Position numbers and translations under genes: made by a program. The notes beneath the pieces were generated by a model. The model was given only the letters and a program-made list of their open reading frames with translations. It was not told where the DNA came from and made no database searches. A stretch of 64,000 nucleotides of DNA, from positions 124,001 through 188,000 of the forward strand of contig NZ_CP059856.1 in NCBI RefSeq assembly GCF_009193325.2, in the 5' to 3' direction. The stretch comes from Bacteroides zhangwenhongii. GTDB taxonomy: Bacteria > Bacteroidota > Bacteroidia > Bacteroidales > Bacteroidaceae. Below are positions 26,880-37,382 of the stretch, piece by piece; within the stretch, counting starts at the first letter, position 1; the number at the start of each line of letters is the position of its first letter.

Positions 26880-27965
26880 ATGAATAAGAAGACTAAATGG
26901 GGGATTATCATCCTTGTTGGTGCCGGAATTATCGGTGGAGGAATTTATTCACAATTACCCAAAAAGAACGACGAACTAACAGCTGCCGACAAAATAATGA
27001 GCGGCAAATCTAAAAAAGGGAGACAAGTTTTAAATGTAAACGCCAAAATTATAAAACCGCAATCCCTGACAGACGAATTTACAACTACCGGTGTATTGCT
27101 GCCCGATGAAGAAGTAGATTTATCTTTTGAAACTTCCGGAAAGATTGTTGAAATCAATTTTGAAGAAGGAACATCGGTGAAAAAAGGACAGTTGCTTGCC
27201 AAAGTAAACGACCGACAGTTGCAGGCACAACTACAACGCCTCGTCTCACAGTTGAAACTGGCAGAAGACCGTGTATTCCGTCAAGACGCATTGCTGAAGC
27301 GAGATGCTGTCAGTAAAGAAGCGTATGAACAAGTAAAAACAGATTTGGCAACCTTGAATGCCGATATCGAAATTATAAAAGCAAATATTGAACTGACCGA
27401 ACTGCGCGCTCCGTTCGACGGAGTTATCGGACTTCGTCAAGTCAGTATCGGTACTTATGCTTCACCGACAACAGTGGTTGCCAAACTAACCAAAATCGCT
27501 CCGCTAAAAGTCGAATTTTCCGTACCGGAACGTTACGCCAAGCAAATAAAGAAAGGAACAAACCTGAATTTCAGTGTTGAAGGCAATCTGGACGCTTTCG
27601 GTGCGCAGGTATATGCCGTTGAATCAGCTATTGACCCTAATCTGCACCAATTTACAGCACGTGCACTCTATCCGAATGTGAAGCATATTTTACTACCCGG
27701 CCGCTATGCGAGTGTATTATTGAAGAAAGACGAGATTGAAAACGCAATCGCTATCCCCACAGAAGCAATTGTACCGGAAATGGGTAAAGATAAGGTCTAT
27801 TTATATAAATCGGGAAAAGCCGAACCGGTGGATATCATAACCGGCATCCGTACCGCATCCGAAGTACAAGTAATAAGGGGGTTGCACATGGGAGATACCA
27901 TCATCACCTCAGGAACACTGCAACTCCGTACCGGACTTGCCGTAACGCTTGACAAAATTGATTAA
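26880..27965 (+). CDS. RND efflux periplasmic adaptor (membrane fusion protein)
   Basis: The 361-residue protein has an N-terminal signal/anchor helix, a barrel-lipoyl region (GKIVEINFEEGTSVKKGQLL), a helical hairpin (residues about 100-155) and a barrel domain. These mark the MFP/HlyD family that links an RND pump to an outer-membrane channel. The pump and channel genes follow directly, so this is a complete tripartite operon. Confidence 0.94.
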   Translation: MNKKTKWGIIILVGAGIIGGGIYSQLPKKNDELTAADKIMSGKSKKGRQVLNVNAKIIKPQSLTDEFTTTGVLLPDEEVDLSFETSGKIVEINFEEGTSVKKGQLLAKVNDRQLQAQLQRLVSQLKLAEDRVFRQDALLKRDAVSKEAYEQVKTDLATLNADIEIIKANIELTELRAPFDGVIGLRQVSIGTYASPTTVVAKLTKIAPLKVEFSVPERYAKQIKKGTNLNFSVEGNLDAFGAQVYAVESAIDPNLHQFTARALYPNVKHILLPGRYASVLLKKDEIENAIAIPTEAIVPEMGKDKVYLYKSGKAEPVDIITGIRTASEVQVIRGLHMGDTIITSGTLQLRTGLAVTLDKID

Positions 27966-27977
27966 TACCTGCGCCCT

Positions 27978-30900
27978 ATGAACATATCCGAATTAAGCAT
28001 ACGCCGCCCGGTATTAGCCACCGTACTAACCATCATTATCTTACTTTTCGGATTTATCGGATACAACTATCTGGGTGTCCGTGAATATCCGTCAGTGGAT
28101 AATCCGATCATCTCTGTCAGTTGTTCTTATCCGGGAGCAAACGCCGACGTTATCGAGAACCAGATTACCGAGCCGTTGGAACAGAATATTAACGGTATTC
28201 CGGGTATCCGCTCTTTATCCAGTGTCAGCCAACAAGGACAGAGCCGTATCACTGTAGAATTTGAATTGTCCGTCGATCTGGAAACCGCTGCAAACGACGT
28301 GCGTGATAAGGTATCACGTGCACAACGGTATTTGCCGCGTGACTGTGACCCCCCTACCGTATCGAAAGCTGATGCGGATGCACAACCTATCTTAATGGTT
28401 GCTTTACAGAGCGACAAACGCTCGCTATTGGAGTTAAGCGAAATCGCAGACCTGACAGTCAAGGAGCAGTTGCAGACCATCTCCGATGTAAGTAGCGTTT
28501 CTATCTGGGGAGAGAAGCGTTATTCCATGCGCCTTTGGCTGGATCCGGTAAAAATGGCCGGCTATGGTATCAGCCCCATTGACGTAAAAAATGCGGTAGA
28601 CAATGAGAACGTGGAACTTCCGTCAGGTAGTATCGAGGGAAATACCACCGAACTGACAATCCGAACACTTGGATTGATGCATACAGCTGATGAATTTAAC
28701 GATTTGATTATCAAGGAATCGGATAACCGCATCGTACGTTTCAGCGACATCGGTCGGGCTGAACTAGGTCCTGCCGACATCAAAAGTTACATGAAGATGA
28801 ATGGCGTACCAATGGTAGGTGTCGTAGTCATTCCGCAACCGGGTGCCAACCATATCGAAATTGCCGACGCAGTATATCAGCGTATGGAGCAGATGAAAAA
28901 GGATTTGCCGGAAGATGTACATTATAATTACGGATTCGACAACACTAAATTTATCCGTGCATCTATCAATGAAGTAAAGTCCACCGTATATGAAGCTTTC
29001 GTACTCGTTATCATCATTATCTTCCTCTTCCTGCGCGATTGGCGTGTTACGCTGGTACCTTGTATCGTGATTCCCGTCTCCCTTATCGGTGCATTCTTCG
29101 TCATGTACCTGGCCGGTTTCTCCATCAACGTACTTTCTATGCTTGCCATCGTATTGTCTGTGGGATTGGTGGTGGATGACGCTATCGTAATGACGGAAAA
29201 CATCTATATCCGGATAGAAAAAGGAATGAGCCCGAAAGAGGCGGGAATAGAAGGAGCTAAAGAAATTTTCTTTGCTGTCATCTCGACAACCATTACACTG
29301 GTTGCCGTATTCTTCCCCATCGTCTTTATGGATGGTATGACCGGACGATTATTCCGTGAATTCAGTATTGTGATTTCCGGTTCGGTTATCATTTCTTCAT
29401 TTGCCGCACTGACTTTCACGCCTATGCTGGCAACCAAATTACTGATAAAACGGGAGAAACAGAGTTGGTTCTATGCGAAAACAGAACCTTTCTTTGAAGG
29501 TATGAACCGTCTGTATAGCCGTTCATTGGCTGCTTTCCTCCGTAAACGCTGGATTGCCCTTCCTTTCACGGTCATCACTATATGTCTCATCGGATTTCTG
29601 TGGAATATAGTACCGGCCGAAATGGCTCCTCTGGAGGACCGTTCACAAATCAGCATCAACACTCGTGGTGCAGAAGGTGTGACTTATGAATATATCCGGG
29701 ATTACACAGAAGATATCAACCAACTTGTCGATTCCATTCTTCCTGACGCCGAAGCCGTGACTGCACGTGTTTCCAGTGGTAGCGGTAACGTGCGTATTAC
29801 TTTGAAAGATATGCAGGACCGTAACTACACCCAGATGGAAGTAGCCGAGAAAATATCGAAAGCGGTACAGAAAAAGACGATGGCACGTTCGTTCGTGCAG
29901 CAACAGTCTTCTTTCGGCGGTCGTCGCGGAAGTATGCCGGTTCAATACGTTCTTCAAGCTACCAATCTGGAAAAACTGGAAGAGGTATTGCCCAAATTCA
30001 TGGCGAAAGTGTATGAAAATCCGGTCTTTCAGATGGCAGACGTTGACTTGAAGTTCAGTAAACCGGAAGCCCGTATTCAAATCAACCGTGATAAAGCCAG
30101 CATTATGGGAGTAAGTACTAAAAACATTGCTCAGACTTTGCAGTACGGATTAAGCGGACAACGTATGGGGTATTTCTATATGAATGGAAAACAATATGAG
30201 ATCTTGGGAGAAATCAACCGGCAACAGCGAAATAAGCCGGCCGATCTGAAAGCGATTTATATCCGCAGCAATAATGGAGACATGATACAGCTAGACAACC
30301 TGATTGAATTGGAAGATGGTATTGCTCCTCCTAAATTGTACCGTTACAATCGTTTTGTGTCGGCTACTATTTCTGCAGGTTTAGCCGATGGAAAGACAAT
30401 CGGTCAAGGTTTGGACGAAATGGACAAGATAGCAAAAGAAACATTGGATGATACTTTCCGTACAGCTCTGTCCGGAGACTCAAAGGAATACCGTGAAAGT
30501 TCTTCCAGTCTGATGTTTGCCTTTATCCTGGCTATTCTCCTAATTTACCTGATTCTGGCAGCACAGTTCGAAAGTTTCAAAGACCCGTTGGTTATCATGC
30601 TGACAGTGCCTTTAGCCATTGCCGGAGCATTAGTATTCATGTATTTCAGTGGTATCACAATGAATATATTTAGTCAGATCGGTATCATCATGTTGATTGG
30701 TCTAGTGGCTAAAAACGGTATCCTCATTGTAGAATTTGCCAATCAGAAACAGGAAACCGGAGAAGATAAAATGACTGCAATCAAGGATGCGGCCTTACAA
30801 CGTCTCCGTCCGATCCTAATGACAAGCGCTTCTACGGTTTTGGGACTTATCCCGCTTGCCTTTGCCACCGGAGAAGGTTGTAACCAACGTATTGCTATGG

Positions 30901-31010
30901 GTACGGCAGTAGTAGGAGGTATGGTAGTCTCTACTCTTCTCACGATGTACATCGTACCGGCCATTTACAGTTATATTTCGACTAACCGAATCAAAAAACT
31001 AGAAGAATGA
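27978..31010 (+). CDS. RND family efflux permease
   Basis: The 1010-residue protein has the RND layout: two groups of six membrane helices and large periplasmic loops. The NISELSIRRPVLATV start and GLVVDDAIVMTE (containing the proton-relay aspartates near residue 400) identify an AcrB/MexB-type hydrophobe/amphiphile exporter. It pumps drugs or toxic compounds with the adaptor before it and the TolC-like protein after it. The stop overlaps the next gene by 4 nt (ATGA). Confidence 0.95.
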   Translation: MNISELSIRRPVLATVLTIIILLFGFIGYNYLGVREYPSVDNPIISVSCSYPGANADVIENQITEPLEQNINGIPGIRSLSSVSQQGQSRITVEFELSVDLETAANDVRDKVSRAQRYLPRDCDPPTVSKADADAQPILMVALQSDKRSLLELSEIADLTVKEQLQTISDVSSVSIWGEKRYSMRLWLDPVKMAGYGISPIDVKNAVDNENVELPSGSIEGNTTELTIRTLGLMHTADEFNDLIIKESDNRIVRFSDIGRAELGPADIKSYMKMNGVPMVGVVVIPQPGANHIEIADAVYQRMEQMKKDLPEDVHYNYGFDNTKFIRASINEVKSTVYEAFVLVIIIIFLFLRDWRVTLVPCIVIPVSLIGAFFVMYLAGFSINVLSMLAIVLSVGLVVDDAIVMTENIYIRIEKGMSPKEAGIEGAKEIFFAVISTTITLVAVFFPIVFMDGMTGRLFREFSIVISGSVIISSFAALTFTPMLATKLLIKREKQSWFYAKTEPFFEGMNRLYSRSLAAFLRKRWIALPFTVITICLIGFLWNIVPAEMAPLEDRSQISINTRGAEGVTYEYIRDYTEDINQLVDSILPDAEAVTARVSSGSGNVRITLKDMQDRNYTQMEVAEKISKAVQKKTMARSFVQQQSSFGGRRGSMPVQYVLQATNLEKLEEVLPKFMAKVYENPVFQMADVDLKFSKPEARIQINRDKASIMGVSTKNIAQTLQYGLSGQRMGYFYMNGKQYEILGEINRQQRNKPADLKAIYIRSNNGDMIQLDNLIELEDGIAPPKLYRYNRFVSATISAGLADGKTIGQGLDEMDKIAKETLDDTFRTALSGDSKEYRESSSSLMFAFILAILLIYLILAAQFESFKDPLVIMLTVPLAIAGALVFMYFSGITMNIFSQIGIIMLIGLVAKNGILIVEFANQKQETGEDKMTAIKDAALQRLRPILMTSASTVLGLIPLAFATGEGCNQRIAMGTAVVGGMVVSTLLTMYIVPAIYSYISTNRIKKLEE

Positions 31011-32350
31011 AACCGAAAGATATTTGTATGAAACGTATCGTATATATAATCACTGCATGTGCCTTTTCCGTTTCTGCAGTCAAAGCACAGCAAGTACTTA
31101 CTTTAAAGGAGTGTCTGGAGGAAGGATTGCAGAACAATTACTCTTTGCGTATTGTCCACAACGAGGAACAGATCAGCAAAAATAATGCGACGCCGGGTAA
31201 TGCAGGCTACTTACCTACTTTGGACTTCTCTGCCGGTTATGTAGGGAATCTGGACAATATTGAAAGCAAAGCACGTGAAACCGGAGAAATAACCAAAAAC
31301 AAGGGTGTCTACGATCAGACTGTCAACGTAGGCCTCAACCTGAATTGGACTATTTTCGACGGATTCAATATCAGCACGACTTACAAACAACTTAAAGAGT
31401 TGGAACGACAAGGGGAAACGAATACCCGTATTGCCATCGAGGACTTTATAGCCGACTTGACAGCCGAGTACTATAACTTTATCCAACAAAAGATTCGTCT
31501 GAAAAACTTCCATTATGCAATGTCGCTCTCAAAAGAACGCCTGCGTATAGCAGAAGCGAGCCATCTTGTCGGTAAGTTTTCAGGGTTGGATTACCAGCAA
31601 GCAAAAGTGGACTTCAATGCGGATAGCGCTCAATACATCAAACAACAGGAATTACTGCACTCATCACGTATCCAATTGAATGAGTTAATGGCTAATAACG
31701 ATGTCAATCAAATTGTTATTATCAAAGATTCCACTATCGAAGTACATAGCGACCTGAAGTTTGAAGATCTATGGAGTTCTACGTTGGCAACCAATGCTTC
31801 TTTATTGAAAGCTGACCAGAATACGACTTTAGCCCAATTGGACTACAAGAAAGTGAATTCACGCAACTATCCATATCTCAAATTAAATACCGGATATGGC
31901 TATACTTTCAATAAGTATGACATCAATGCCACTAGTAGAAGAGGAAATCTGGGATTTAACGCAGGAGTAACTGTCGGCTTCAACATATTCGACGGTAACC
32001 GCCGCCGCGAAAAGCGGAATGCAACTCTTACTTTTAAGAACCGTCAACTGGAACGACAGAATCTTGAATTAGCACTACGTTCCGACCTCAGCAATTTATG
32101 GCAAGCTTATCGTAACAATCTTCAGTTATTGAATCTGGAACGACAGAATCTTATAACAGCTAAAGACAATCACGATATTGCAATGGATCGTTATATACAG
32201 GGAGACCTTTCCGGTTTTGAGGTACGTGAAGCACAAAAAAGTTTGTTGGATGCGGAAGAACGTATCCTTTCCGCTGAATATAACACCAAAATCTGCGAGA
32301 TCTCATTGTTACAAATCAGCGGAAAGATAACAAAATATTTGGAGGAATAA
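31007..32350 (+). CDS. TolC family outer-membrane efflux protein
   Basis: The 447-residue protein has a signal peptide (ending SAVKA) and the TolC helical barrel, with LTLKECLEEGLQNNYSL near the N-terminus and the repeated long helices of the family. A start at ATG 31028 (MKRIVYII) would give a better signal peptide by dropping seven residues. It forms the outer-membrane exit duct of the RND system. Confidence 0.93.
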   Translation: MKPKDICMKRIVYIITACAFSVSAVKAQQVLTLKECLEEGLQNNYSLRIVHNEEQISKNNATPGNAGYLPTLDFSAGYVGNLDNIESKARETGEITKNKGVYDQTVNVGLNLNWTIFDGFNISTTYKQLKELERQGETNTRIAIEDFIADLTAEYYNFIQQKIRLKNFHYAMSLSKERLRIAEASHLVGKFSGLDYQQAKVDFNADSAQYIKQQELLHSSRIQLNELMANNDVNQIVIIKDSTIEVHSDLKFEDLWSSTLATNASLLKADQNTTLAQLDYKKVNSRNYPYLKLNTGYGYTFNKYDINATSRRGNLGFNAGVTVGFNIFDGNRRREKRNATLTFKNRQLERQNLELALRSDLSNLWQAYRNNLQLLNLERQNLITAKDNHDIAMDRYIQGDLSGFEVREAQKSLLDAEERILSAEYNTKICEISLLQISGKITKYLEE

Positions 32351-32359
32351 GAGAGAGAT

Positions 32360-33520
32360 TTATCCCATTATGTATTTTGCCGGTTTACCAATACGGTGTA
32401 CCAGATTCACAATCAACCAGGAGACAGCAAATGCCATTACTGCCGCTACCGGTATTTGCAAAGGAATGGGTATACCAATAGCCCGCGTCAACATTACAGC
32501 CGGTCCGGTAAAGAAATAATGAATCATATAAACTCCGAAACCACATACGGTAAGGTTTGCTAATGCCTTCCGTATTCTTTCTGAACGGATATTGACTTTT
32601 TTTGCCAGCATAAATACAGGAATGGTCATCATTACCACATTAAGGGAGCAATAGGTAAAGAACAGCTCTAACATCTCATCCGTATAATCCGGTAAAGCTG
32701 TCATATGGCGGAAGCCGAAGAACGTCACAACGTATCCGATCACAAACATCGGGATACCAGTTGCCAATGTCTTTTTCATGCTCCAATCAAGATTCTTCAA
32801 ATAGTGGCCTAACAGCAGATATCCGTTGAATCCGGCAAAGGCATATAACATTCCAAATGAGTTCCATGAGCAAGTGCCCCATAAATAACCGTCAACAAAC
32901 TGATAATAGTAAGGCAACAGCAAGGTAACTCCCCAAGCTAGCAGAAACATCTGCTTAGCACGTTCCGAAGCCTTCTCTACCCATGCCGAAAATATAGGTA
33001 AATAAAGATAAAGTCCGATAAGCAGATAAATATACCACATATGTACTGCCAATATAGAGAAGTTGAATGGGATATTCAAGATATATTTGACAGCAACCGA
33101 GAAAGATTGCCTCATGACTTCTTCGCCGGCATAAGGAAAGAAATCAAGAATAATCTGGGGACTGAATCCTAACAAACCCGTTATCCAGGGAAAAAGATTA
33201 TAAATAACAGACCAGATTAAGAACGGATACAGGACACGGGTAATCCGTTTCTTGTAAAAAGCGGAAGTATCGCCTCGCACAGGTAAAAGCAAAGCTCCTG
33301 TTATCATCACAAACAACGGCACACATGGACGAAGGACAGATCCGTATATAGCCCCCCATAATTTAATCTCTCCGATATTGGGAGCAGTGCCCGGATAAAA
33401 ATTAAAAGGATCGGCGCAATGGCAGCAAACGACTGTAAACATTGCGATAAAACGTACAACATCCAGCCATACAATATGCCGGTTCTTCTGATTAGGTAGT
33501 TCAATTGTCGATGTTTTCAT
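32360..33520 (-). CDS. Membrane acyltransferase (acyltransferase-3 family)
   Basis: The 386-residue protein has about ten membrane helices. It starts RHIVWLDVVRFIAMFTVVCCHCAD, containing the RFIAM/H motif of acyltransferase-3 enzymes, which transfer acyl groups to sugars or lipids at the membrane. The acceptor is unknown. It is convergent with the TolC gene; 9 nt separate them. Confidence 0.88.
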   Translation of the reverse strand: MKTSTIELPNQKNRHIVWLDVVRFIAMFTVVCCHCADPFNFYPGTAPNIGEIKLWGAIYGSVLRPCVPLFVMITGALLLPVRGDTSAFYKKRITRVLYPFLIWSVIYNLFPWITGLLGFSPQIILDFFPYAGEEVMRQSFSVAVKYILNIPFNFSILAVHMWYIYLLIGLYLYLPIFSAWVEKASERAKQMFLLAWGVTLLLPYYYQFVDGYLWGTCSWNSFGMLYAFAGFNGYLLLGHYLKNLDWSMKKTLATGIPMFVIGYVVTFFGFRHMTALPDYTDEMLELFFTYCSLNVVMMTIPVFMLAKKVNIRSERIRKALANLTVCGFGVYMIHYFFTGPAVMLTRAIGIPIPLQIPVAAVMAFAVSWLIVNLVHRIGKPAKYIMG

Positions 33521-33554
33521 TATGGCTAGTAATAGAAAGGGAAATTAGTAAAAA

Positions 33555-33587
33555 AGGGATACCTATACGAAACTGACAGGTATCCCT
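33555..33587 (-). terminator. Terminator of the fumarase gene
   Basis: Arms AGGGATACCT and AGGTATCCCT (33555-33564 and 33578-33587) pair perfectly, and on the minus strand they are followed by a T-run. It lies 36 nt beyond the fumarase stop. Confidence 0.7.
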
Positions 33588-33622
33588 CCAATAATGGTTT
33601 ATATAAAAGAATTATAGACTAA

Positions 33623-35260
33623 TTATTTAGTACAATTCCAAGGTTTCAGTTGCTTGAAGAAGTCATTCCCCTTATCATCGACCAGAATGAATGCCGGGAA
33701 ATCTTCCACTTCAATTTTCCAGATCGCTTCCATTCCCAGTTCAGGATATTCCACGCACTCAATGCTCTTGATATTATTCTGAGCGAGAATAGCCGCAGGA
33801 CCTCCGATAGAGCCAAGATAGAAACCACCGTACTTCTTACAAGCATCTGTCACCTGCTGGCTACGGTTACCTTTTGCCAACATAATCATGCTGCCGCCAT
33901 GACTTTGGAACAAGTCAACATACGGGTCCATACGTCCGGCAGTAGTCGGTCCCATGGAACCACATGCCATACCTTCCGGTGTTTTTGCCGGACCGGCATA
34001 GTAAATAGGATGATCTTTGATATACTGAGGCAAATCTTCTCCACGATCCAAACGCTCTTTCAGTTTGGCGTGAGCGATATCACGGCCCACAATAATAGTC
34101 CCATTCAATGACAGACGGGTAGCCACCGGATACTTAGTCAGTTCCTTCAAGATTTCAGGCATCGGACGGTTCAGGTCGATTTTAACCACATCACCTTCTC
34201 CTGCCTTACGCAATTCCACCGGAATCAGTTCTCCCGGATTTGAATCCAGTTTCTCAATCCAAATGCCATCTTTATTGATTTTACACTTGATATTACGGTC
34301 GGCTGAACAAGAAACGCCCAAACCTACCGGACAAGAAGCACCGTGACGGGGCAGACGGATGATACGCACATCGTGAGCCAAATACTTACCGCCAAACTGC
34401 GCACCCAGACCAATCTTATGCGCTTCTGCCAATACTTCCTTTTCCAGTTCAATATCACGGAACGCACGACCATATTCGTTTCCTGTTGTCGGCAAGTTAT
34501 CATAAAAATGAGTAGAAGCCAATTTCACAGTCAGCAGATTCTTCTCTGCAGAAGTACCGCCAATTACGAAAGCGATATGATAAGGAGGACAAGCGGCTGT
34601 CCCCAATGTTTTCATCTTTTCAACCAAGAACGGAACCAGTGTGCCGGGATTCAAGATAGCTTTAGTCTCTTGATAGAGATAAGTTTTATTGGCTGAGCCA
34701 CCACCTTTGGTCACACAAAGGAATTCATATTCCATACCTTCGGTAGCTTCGATATCAATCTGTGCAGGCAGGTTACATTTCGTATTCACCTCATCATACA
34801 TATTCAGAGGCGCATTCTGAGAATAACGCAGATTCTCTTCGGTATATGTTTTATAGACTCCCAATGACAGAGCTTCTTCGTCAGAATAGCCCGTCCACAC
34901 TTGTTGTCCTTTTTCACCATGAATGATGGCAGTACCGGTATCCTGGCAGAATGGAAGAACTCCCTTTGAAGCAACTTCCGCATTGCGCAGGAAAGTCAAT
35001 GCCACATACTTATCATTCTCACTTGCTTCCGGATCACTCAGAATCTTAGCAACTTGTTCGTTGTGCGAACGACGAAGCATGAATGATACATCACGAAAAG
35101 CCGCATTAGCCATCGCGGTCAAACCTTCTTTCTCAATTTTCAGGATGGGATGTCCTTCAAACTCGCCTACCGACACATAATCTTTGGTAAGCAGATAATA
35201 CTCAGTTGTATCTTTTCCCTTTTCAAACATGGGCTGATACTTAAACGGAGGTGTTGCCAT
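33623..35260 (-). CDS. fumA: Class I fumarate hydratase
   Basis: The 545-residue protein matches the class I, iron-sulfur fumarase family, with FCQDTGTA near residue 105 and [10 protein letters not shown] near 190, and a C-terminal beta domain ([20 protein letters not shown]). It interconverts fumarate and malate in the reductive branch used by Bacteroides to make succinate. Being oxygen-sensitive it suits an anaerobe. It has its own promoter motif and terminator. Confidence 0.95.
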   Translation of the reverse strand: MATPPFKYQPMFEKGKDTTEYYLLTKDYVSVGEFEGHPILKIEKEGLTAMANAAFRDVSFMLRRSHNEQVAKILSDPEASENDKYVALTFLRNAEVASKGVLPFCQDTGTAIIHGEKGQQVWTGYSDEEALSLGVYKTYTEENLRYSQNAPLNMYDEVNTKCNLPAQIDIEATEGMEYEFLCVTKGGGSANKTYLYQETKAILNPGTLVPFLVEKMKTLGTAACPPYHIAFVIGGTSAEKNLLTVKLASTHFYDNLPTTGNEYGRAFRDIELEKEVLAEAHKIGLGAQFGGKYLAHDVRIIRLPRHGASCPVGLGVSCSADRNIKCKINKDGIWIEKLDSNPGELIPVELRKAGEGDVVKIDLNRPMPEILKELTKYPVATRLSLNGTIIVGRDIAHAKLKERLDRGEDLPQYIKDHPIYYAGPAKTPEGMACGSMGPTTAGRMDPYVDLFQSHGGSMIMLAKGNRSQQVTDACKKYGGFYLGSIGGPAAILAQNNIKSIECVEYPELGMEAIWKIEVEDFPAFILVDDKGNDFFKQLKPWNCTK

Positions 35261-35298
35261 AAGTTTCTTATTTTATTACGTAATGTTAGTTAGTGTCG

Positions 35299-35306
35299 CA
35301 AAGGTA
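35299..35306 (-). promoter_or_regulatory. -7 promoter motif for fumA
   Basis: Minus-strand TACCTTTG matches TAnnTTTG, 38 nt upstream of the fumarase start. Confidence 0.55.
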
Positions 35307-35374
35307 GCAATTAAGAATGAAGAATGGCGAATGATGAATAAAGAATTAAGAATGAATAACGGAGAATATTTCGA

Positions 35375-37366
35375 TTATTCTACGATAGTCTCAATTCGCT
35401 TGATAAGCTCATTCCCCAAGGCTGTCTTCTCCTCAATATGTTTCAACACAGCCGTCACAAATGTATTGCTTTCAAAATCCCCGCGCACCTGTTCGAAATC
35501 TTGTCGCATCTCGTCGTGCGAGCCATCCGCACCAAATCCGGTCATAGAAGAGAGCGAGAATTCCTTCTTTGCATCTTCATACACCATTTTATCCAGTCCC
35601 ACTACGGATTCCTGCCAGGATTTTACAATACGAATCACATCCTGAGCTGTGATGGTTTCCGGATTTATACCATAAAATTCCTGAATCTTATGATAAGCCC
35701 ATGTCCATTCGTAGGTGTAATAATTCTCGTGCATCTCCGCAAAGCAGGCATTGATGGATTTCAAACGGTTGACAGTACCATTCTCAATTCCATCCAACAG
35801 ACGGTCTATCTCACTCTTCGGAGCAATGAGTCCGGAAACGTCCACCCATTCTCCCACTCCGATTTCCGTGTCGGGCTTCAAACGTTGACGAATTTCCTCA
35901 TTGCTTTGGAAATTGATACCCTCCAATCGTTTAATAATCGAATTACCCAAGAACTTATGAATGGCTATCTCATAAAAACGAATACCGTTATTCAAAGAAG
36001 TGTTTTTGATCTTGGCACTCTGATAAGAGTAAATCTCTGAAGTTTCACCGGATACCCGTCGCAATTCTTTCAAAATGGAACGTCCCTTGAACATCTTTTG
36101 GATGGTATAAGGGCTCAAAAGGTTATAATTGATATAATCCAGACGGTTCGGGTCTTGTCGTTTATCGCGTCTCGGCCATTTCTGTGCATCGCGGATAGTA
36201 CCGACACTTCTCAAATTGACACCCGGAACCAGATAGGTCGTATTTCTCTGCTCTATCAGATAAGAGAAGGGAAGATTGGAGGTATCGGCATGATTGACAT
36301 GGCGTCCCATCACCAAAGAAAAAGCTCCGACACGAGCCGGCCACAAGATATAGGAATCAGAAGTCGTTTTGGCTCCTCTCTCCATTGTTCCTTGATGAAT
36401 CGGACCGAGTTTATACATATGATTGCTCTGATTGGACCCCGAGCCTGCATTCATAAATGAGAACATTCCGGCAATCAGCAAGGTAGATTTGTGATGTGTC
36501 ACCGTGAAAGGACCTGCAAAGATGGCACAGGCCTCACCGTTCTCTCCTTGGCAATTACTAAAGAACAAAGAATCGGAAGCAGAATAGTTATGTCCCAATT
36601 TACAGGACTGCCCTACAAAGCAACGGCTCAACATAGTGCCGTCATCCACTTTAGAGCCGGAGGAAATAATGAAATCATCACAAATCACTCCGTGTCCGAT
36701 ATGTACGGGAGCTGTCACATTGCTGTTTATGCTACCATTGGACAAACGGCACGTTCCGCAAATATGACAATAGTCGCCAATCCGGACATTTTTAATAGAC
36801 CCTGTATTGAGAATCATAACATGCTCTCCGATACTCCCGATAGCGGAAGCATGCTTGTTGGAATAATAATCCGCAATCGACTTCATACGGTTTATCAACT
36901 CAGGACGATGGCGGTACAATGCCAGTATATAAGCCTGATGCGCAGACAATTTATCATTAATCAGCACCTCACGTCCCCCTGTTTCATTAAGAACCGCTAC
37001 TTCTACCCCGTTGCCGAAAGTCGTCAACTTGTCTACCAGAATGATATCTACATTTTCGATGAAGGTATCACTGCCAATTTCGTAATTAGCTATATAATTC
37101 TGGATATTTTCAATGCAGCAGTTATCCCCCACTGTTACATTGTGCAGTGTCACATGGCGCAATCCCGAATGTTTTTTGATACCTCCCGGCAATGTAAACT
37201 CAGACTCGAATACGCCCAACTTCACTTCTCCCGAAAAGCGGGTATGGTGAACGAACTCACAATTAAAGCCTTCGGCAACCAAAACATTTCCCCAATCATC
37301 AGCCAAACACGATTGGCTCTTCAACTGAAGTACCTCATCTTCAGTCAATCTACGATAGTCTTTCAT
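35375..37366 (-). CDS. DUF4954 family protein with a left-handed beta-helix
   Basis: This 663-residue protein contains hexapeptide-like repeats around residues 80-300 (for example IGSIGEHVMILNTGSIKNV), suggesting a left-handed beta-helix like acyltransferases. It matches DUF4954, a Bacteroidetes family. No enzymatic activity is known. It follows hflX by 16 nt on the same strand and may be co-transcribed with it. Confidence 0.85.
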   Translation of the reverse strand: MKDYRRLTEDEVLQLKSQSCLADDWGNVLVAEGFNCEFVHHTRFSGEVKLGVFESEFTLPGGIKKHSGLRHVTLHNVTVGDNCCIENIQNYIANYEIGSDTFIENVDIILVDKLTTFGNGVEVAVLNETGGREVLINDKLSAHQAYILALYRHRPELINRMKSIADYYSNKHASAIGSIGEHVMILNTGSIKNVRIGDYCHICGTCRLSNGSINSNVTAPVHIGHGVICDDFIISSGSKVDDGTMLSRCFVGQSCKLGHNYSASDSLFFSNCQGENGEACAIFAGPFTVTHHKSTLLIAGMFSFMNAGSGSNQSNHMYKLGPIHQGTMERGAKTTSDSYILWPARVGAFSLVMGRHVNHADTSNLPFSYLIEQRNTTYLVPGVNLRSVGTIRDAQKWPRRDKRQDPNRLDYINYNLLSPYTIQKMFKGRSILKELRRVSGETSEIYSYQSAKIKNTSLNNGIRFYEIAIHKFLGNSIIKRLEGINFQSNEEIRQRLKPDTEIGVGEWVDVSGLIAPKSEIDRLLDGIENGTVNRLKSINACFAEMHENYYTYEWTWAYHKIQEFYGINPETITAQDVIRIVKSWQESVVGLDKMVYEDAKKEFSLSSMTGFGADGSHDEMRQDFEQVRGDFESNTFVTAVLKHIEEKTALGNELIKRIETIVE

Positions 37367-37382
37367 ATAAATAAAGTGTTAT